Part shown: positions 5,756 through 8,039 of the stretch, in pieces
How positions within the stretch are numbered: the first letter of the stretch is position 1
How the letters are laid out: every line of letters starts with the position of its first letter
Source of the DNA: Desulfobacterales bacterium
Lineage (GTDB): Bacteria > Desulfobacterota > Desulfobacteria > Desulfobacterales > UBA11574
Reading direction: 5' to 3'
Assembly (NCBI GenBank): GCA_030145595.1
Contig: JAQYVG010000158.1
Location: 1-8,039 of the forward strand
Length of the DNA: 8,039 bases
Notes under the pieces: model-generated
Told to the model about the DNA's origin: nothing
Databases searched by the model: none
Seen by the model: only the letters and a program-made list of their open reading frames with translations
Position numbers and translations under genes: made by a program

Positions 5756-6955
5756 TTAATAGGCAAACTTGCCGTTTTCGTAGATGGTGAGCTTTTTGCC
5801 GGATGCAAGGTGGGCGACCACCCTTTTCTTTTCGGTATTTACCAGATCCCAGTGGAGGGCCGAATCGTTAAAACCTAACTTTTGCTTTGTTTTTTTTGTT
5901 AATTTTTTGGGGTCGCCGTCATAGGCGTCTGAATAGGAAGAACCCAGAGCCACGTGACAATTACCAAATTTGCCGCCGTAGTTTTCATCAAACAGCGTAT
6001 TGGCCATAAAAGTGTTGATTTTTGAAAATCTTTTGTCAGTCAGAGAGAATTCGCCCAGCTTGTCGGCCCCTTTATCAATTGAGAGTTGCTTTTTGACAAA
6101 ATCCTCTCCCTTTTGAGCTTGGGCTTTGACGACCGCACCTTTTTGAAATTCGAGCTGCACGCCTTCTACATAATTGCCGCTGCGGAATGAAGGCTGATTT
6201 GCAAAGTACTTCCCCTTTGTTCCTCTCCAGTCCGGTACGGTAAATATTTCAAAGCTCGGTATATTATGTCCGGAGATGCCGATCCATTTTCTTTTTTCGC
6301 CGGGAGTGATTTCAAGGTCGATATTTGCAGATTCGATATGGTAATAGTTTACTTGCATGCTGTTGAGCCATTTCATTATGGATTGTACTTTTCTATAAAT
6401 AGATTTCCAGTGGGATACCGGCGATGTTCTGTTCAGAAAGCAGGCTTTGATGACCTGGCCGGTGTAGTTCTTTAATGATAGCCCGGCGTGACGGGCCAGG
6501 GCTTTGGTGGGGAAGATGCACAGGGTCCAGCCGAAAGCGCCTTCATCGTCGCGTTTGTCGAGAATATCACGCAAATATTTCCTGGATACGGCAACTTTCC
6601 CGATCTTTTTGGGATCTATATTGCTCAGATGAGTCAAAGATTCCGGGGCATGCAGGAAAATTCCGCCGTTAAGATTCTTAGAAAGGGCTTCATCACCCGG
6701 GGGCGTGAAAACAAGTTGTTTGCTGTTGGACAGCTTGTAAAAATCGAGTTCCATGGTGGTGGTATGATTCATGCGCTGCACCGGGTTCAACCCCATATCC
6801 AAAAGTTTGGCATAAAGGATTTCAGCAAGTCGCATGGCCGGTTTATCAAACCGGATCAATACAATATCGCCTTTTTTGAATCGTGCGGTTCGGGCGGTCT
6901 TCAGGCCCCACCAAAGGACGTCCGCATATCTTTCCAATTGCCTTTCAGTGAACAT
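5756..6955 (-). CDS. M29-family (thermophilic-type) metallo-aminopeptidase
   Basis: Aminopeptidase of peptidase family M29, 399 residues and apparently full length. It would remove N-terminal residues from peptides in the cytosol using two metal ions. Expected ligand and catalytic residues are visible in the right order: Glu236 in GHNIPSFEIFT, Glu302 in KLGEFSLTD, His334 in CHVALG, Tyr341 just after, then His368 and Asp370 in ALHWDLV. The family's GGNIPSGEVFT signature appears here as SGHNIPSFEIFT, a slightly divergent form with His and Phe in place of Gly. No signal peptide is seen. The start is well supported: AGGGGA (complement of 6963-6968) lies seven bases before the ATG. It converges on the PHP gene with no intergenic base, so it is a separate transcription unit, probably driven from somewhere in 6956-7324. 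Confidence 0.9.
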   Translation of the reverse strand: MFTERQLERYADVLWWGLKTARTARFKKGDIVLIRFDKPAMRLAEILYAKLLDMGLNPVQRMNHTTTMELDFYKLSNSKQLVFTPPGDEALSKNLNGGIFLHAPESLTHLSNIDPKKIGKVAVSRKYLRDILDKRDDEGAFGWTLCIFPTKALARHAGLSLKNYTGQVIKACFLNRTSPVSHWKSIYRKVQSIMKWLNSMQVNYYHIESANIDLEITPGEKRKWIGISGHNIPSFEIFTVPDWRGTKGKYFANQPSFRSGNYVEGVQLEFQKGAVVKAQAQKGEDFVKKQLSIDKGADKLGEFSLTDKRFSKINTFMANTLFDENYGGKFGNCHVALGSSYSDAYDGDPKKLTKKTKQKLGFNDSALHWDLVNTEKKRVVAHLASGKKLTIYENGKFAY

Positions 6956-6992
6956 AATTTTTTCCCCTGATGCAGGTTAGTTGTGATCTAAA

Positions 6993-7037
6993 CCCACCAA
7001 CTCTGGTGGTGGACCCGGAAGGGTTCTACTTTTCCGG
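6993..7037 (-). other. Two small hairpins in the aminopeptidase leader
   Basis: CCACCA (6994-6999) with TGGTGG (7004-7009 or 7007-7012), and CCGGAA (7015-7020) with TTCCGG (7032-7037), can form two adjacent stem-loops upstream of the M29 gene. Neither is followed by a T-run in either direction, so they do not read as intrinsic terminators. They could be leader structure or part of the neighbouring repeat. No known riboswitch is recognised. Confidence 0.35.
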
Positions 7038-7050
7038 CTAGAAATACGGA

Positions 7051-7254
7051 GCAAAGCACGAAATACGAATTTCGAAATTCGAAACAAATCCGAAATTGTA
7101 ATTTTCAAATGACAAAAACAAGGCCAAAAAATAGCCTAAAATGTCTCAATATGGTTGGCTTTTTGGTATTTTGGACATAGCCATTTTTTGTTTAATATTT
7201 CGAATTTTGGTCATTCGAATTTGTTTCGGATTTCGTGCTTCGAGTTTCGAATTT
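7051..7254. repeat. ~200-bp palindromic intergenic repeat rich in CGAA/TTCG
   Basis: This non-coding stretch has two imperfect inverted arms. GCACGAAAT (7056-7064) matches ATTTCGTGC (7230-7238). CGAAACAAATCCGAA (7080-7094) matches the complement of 7214-7228 at 14 of 15 positions. CCAAAAA near 7124 pairs with TTTTTGG near 7160. The arms are further peppered with short self-complementary words such as TTCGAA and GAATTTCGAAATTC. It has no ORF. I have seen similar CGAA-rich intergenic repeats in environmental anaerobe genomes, from memory. It fills most of the 369-nt gap between the aminopeptidase and the next gene (6956-7324); nothing else is evident there apart from the leader hairpins. Confidence 0.7.
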
Positions 7255-7324
7255 AGATTCCAAAGCGCTTTATGCCTTCTTTAAATAAGTTCCCGGAGAC
7301 TTCCAACTATTCAGGAGGTGTTGT

Positions 7325-7576
7325 TTATTGGTTATCTTTCAAAAAAAGTGTGTGATATTCTCTGTGTGTCAAATGATTTTTAAGAAGACGGTTCAGCATG
7401 CTAAATATTTGTTCAAGTTCATCTGCGCTCAGTTTTTTGATTATGGTTCTCATCAGCTCGTCATCGGAAAATTTTTGCAGGTAATAGATAACCGTATTTT
7501 CATCAGTTTCACGGTCAAGACCGAATCCTATGAGACCATCGTAGGTCTCGACATGATTGTGAGAGTGCTTGGTCAT
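7325..7576 (-). CDS. Small conserved-looking cytoplasmic protein, unknown function
   Basis: An 83-residue protein with a His-rich start (MTKHSHNHVETYDGLIGFGLD) that could bind a metal. Two predicted amphipathic helices follow, DDELMRTIIKKLSADELEQIF and MLNRLLKNHLTHREYHTLFL. There is no signal peptide or membrane segment. I recall similar short proteins annotated only as cytoplasmic protein in sulfate-reducing Desulfobacterota; no function is known to me. The start is supported by GGTGA five bases before the ATG (complement of 7580-7587) and by a well-formed promoter at 7645-7673. The repeated acidic DDEL/ADEL pattern suggests two related helical hairpins. It is transcribed in the same direction as the aminopeptidase but separated from it by the repeat. 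Confidence 0.68.
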   Translation of the reverse strand: MTKHSHNHVETYDGLIGFGLDRETDENTVIYYLQKFSDDELMRTIIKKLSADELEQIFSMLNRLLKNHLTHREYHTLFLKDNQ

Positions 7577-7644
7577 TTATTCACCATAAAGAAGTTGACA
7601 TTATTTGTATTTTTCATGAAATATTCATATTAGTTTTTATAATG

Positions 7645-7673
7645 CTTATAATGAAAAAGAGTGCTGAGGTCAA
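7645..7673 (-). promoter_or_regulatory. Sigma70-like promoter for the 83-residue protein gene
   Basis: Read on the minus strand, TTGACC (complement of 7668-7673) is followed after exactly 17 bp by TATAAG (complement of 7645-7650); each hexamer matches consensus at five of six positions. Transcription would start near 7638, about 60 nt before the ATG at 7576. A second TATAA word lies about 8 bp further downstream. Confidence 0.6.
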
Positions 7674-7744
7674 CCGACACTTTTAACCCGAATCTTGCGT
7701 TCAAATATGGTTTTACGGACATGTAAAAAAGGTACAAGCATACT

Positions 7745-8039
7745 ATGAACAGAATGAGGGTAGGGCGGATAATAATATTTATAGGGATTTTACTGATGAT
7801 GAAACAGCATTCGGCAGCTCAGGAAAGCATGTTATCACCGTTTGGCATGATGACCACAAGCGATAACTATTCATTACGTTACGGTATCTGGCGCAGTGAT
7901 AAAGCTGCAAGTCGGGGCACAGTGATCCTGCTGAGCGGAAGAACGGAATTTATGGAAAAATACGCTGAAACCATCAGTGAACTGCAGCAGAGAGGCTTTG
8001 ATGTTTATAGTTTTGACTGGCGCGGCCAGGGGCTTTCAT
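7745..8039 (+). CDS. Exported alpha/beta hydrolase, PldB-like (partial 5' end)
   Basis: The first ~98 residues of a gene that runs off the right edge. The N-terminus is MNRMRVGR, then a hydrophobic stretch IIIFIGILLMM and QHSAAQES, which reads as a signal peptide with cleavage after about residue 25. No lipobox Cys is present, so the product is probably periplasmic or secreted. The mature part shows RGTVILLSGRTEFMEKY, where LLSGRTEF occupies the oxyanion region of lysophospholipase/monoacylglycerol-lipase (serine aminopeptidase S33-like, PldB) hydrolases. FDVYSFDWRGQGLS follows, the strand with the family DWRGxGxS motif. The nucleophile elbow and the rest of the triad lie outside the window. 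ATG 7745 is the first in-frame start after a TAA at 7724; the ribosome binding site is weak (AAAGGT). A link to phospholipid turnover is possible but inferred from family only. Confidence 0.78.
   Translation, partial: MNRMRVGRIIIFIGILLMMKQHSAAQESMLSPFGMMTTSDNYSLRYGIWRSDKAASRGTVILLSGRTEFMEKYAETISELQQRGFDVYSFDWRGQGLS

Noticed and set aside
6488..6970. 160-residue plus-strand frame over the aminopeptidase gene start
   Set aside because: It overlaps the well-supported M29 N-terminus on the other strand and has no ribosome binding site or domain.
6993..7037. tRNA or riboswitch in the hairpin-rich leader
   Set aside because: There is no T-arm consensus, no acceptor pairing, and no riboswitch core that I recognise; only two short stems are present.
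1..8039. CRISPR array or phage-defence system
   Set aside because: There are no regularly spaced direct repeats and no nuclease, reverse transcriptase or toxin-antitoxin signature in any frame.

Overview
The window looks like a piece of an anaerobic, Desulfobacterota-type (sulfate-reducer-like) bacterial chromosome. That placement rests on remembered resemblance of the PHP, M29 and 83-residue proteins and of the repeat styles to that group; no rRNA or other marker is present, so it is an inference. Base composition is uneven. The genes around 1309-3353 are visibly richer in A+T than the HAD/PHP genes at 4123-5755, and three hairpin-forming non-coding repeats lie among the genes.

Region 1 (1-3353) is the interesting part. 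After the tail of an unrecognised acidic protein (1-210) come three same-strand genes: a phosphoethanolamine N-methyltransferase of the Plasmodium PMT / plant second-domain (MT2) type (304-1095), a fold-type-I PLP enzyme of the CobD/HisC type (1309-2634), and a second methyltransferase resembling the first domain (MT1) of plant PEAMT (2724-3353). Together they look like a bacterial, split version of the plant/nematode phosphobase methylation route from phosphoethanolamine to phosphocholine. The PLP enzyme is a plausible O-phosphoserine decarboxylase that would supply phosphoethanolamine. The PLP gene sits between two different non-autonomous insertion elements. One is 141 bp with 17-bp terminal inverted repeats and a 6-bp target duplication (1113-1253). 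The other is about 176 bp and has inserted at the 3' end of the PLP gene, supplying its last ~35 codons and its stop (2526-2701).

Region 2 (3354-5755) is a second same-strand group: a MarR-family regulator with its own sigma70-like promoter, a HAD phosphatase-like protein with a large cap, and a PHP-domain metallo-phosphoesterase whose start overlaps the HAD gene by 35 nt. HAD and PHP are probably translationally coupled and may act on the same or consecutive phosphorylated substrates. Whether they belong with the phosphobase genes is unknown.

Region 3 (5756-8039) holds an M29 aminopeptidase on the minus strand whose stop codon directly abuts the PHP stop, then a non-coding stretch (6956-7324) with leader hairpins and a ~200-bp palindromic repeat rich in CGAA/TTCG words. 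After that come a small conserved-looking minus-strand protein with a good promoter, and the start of an exported alpha/beta hydrolase of the PldB lysophospholipase type running off the right edge.
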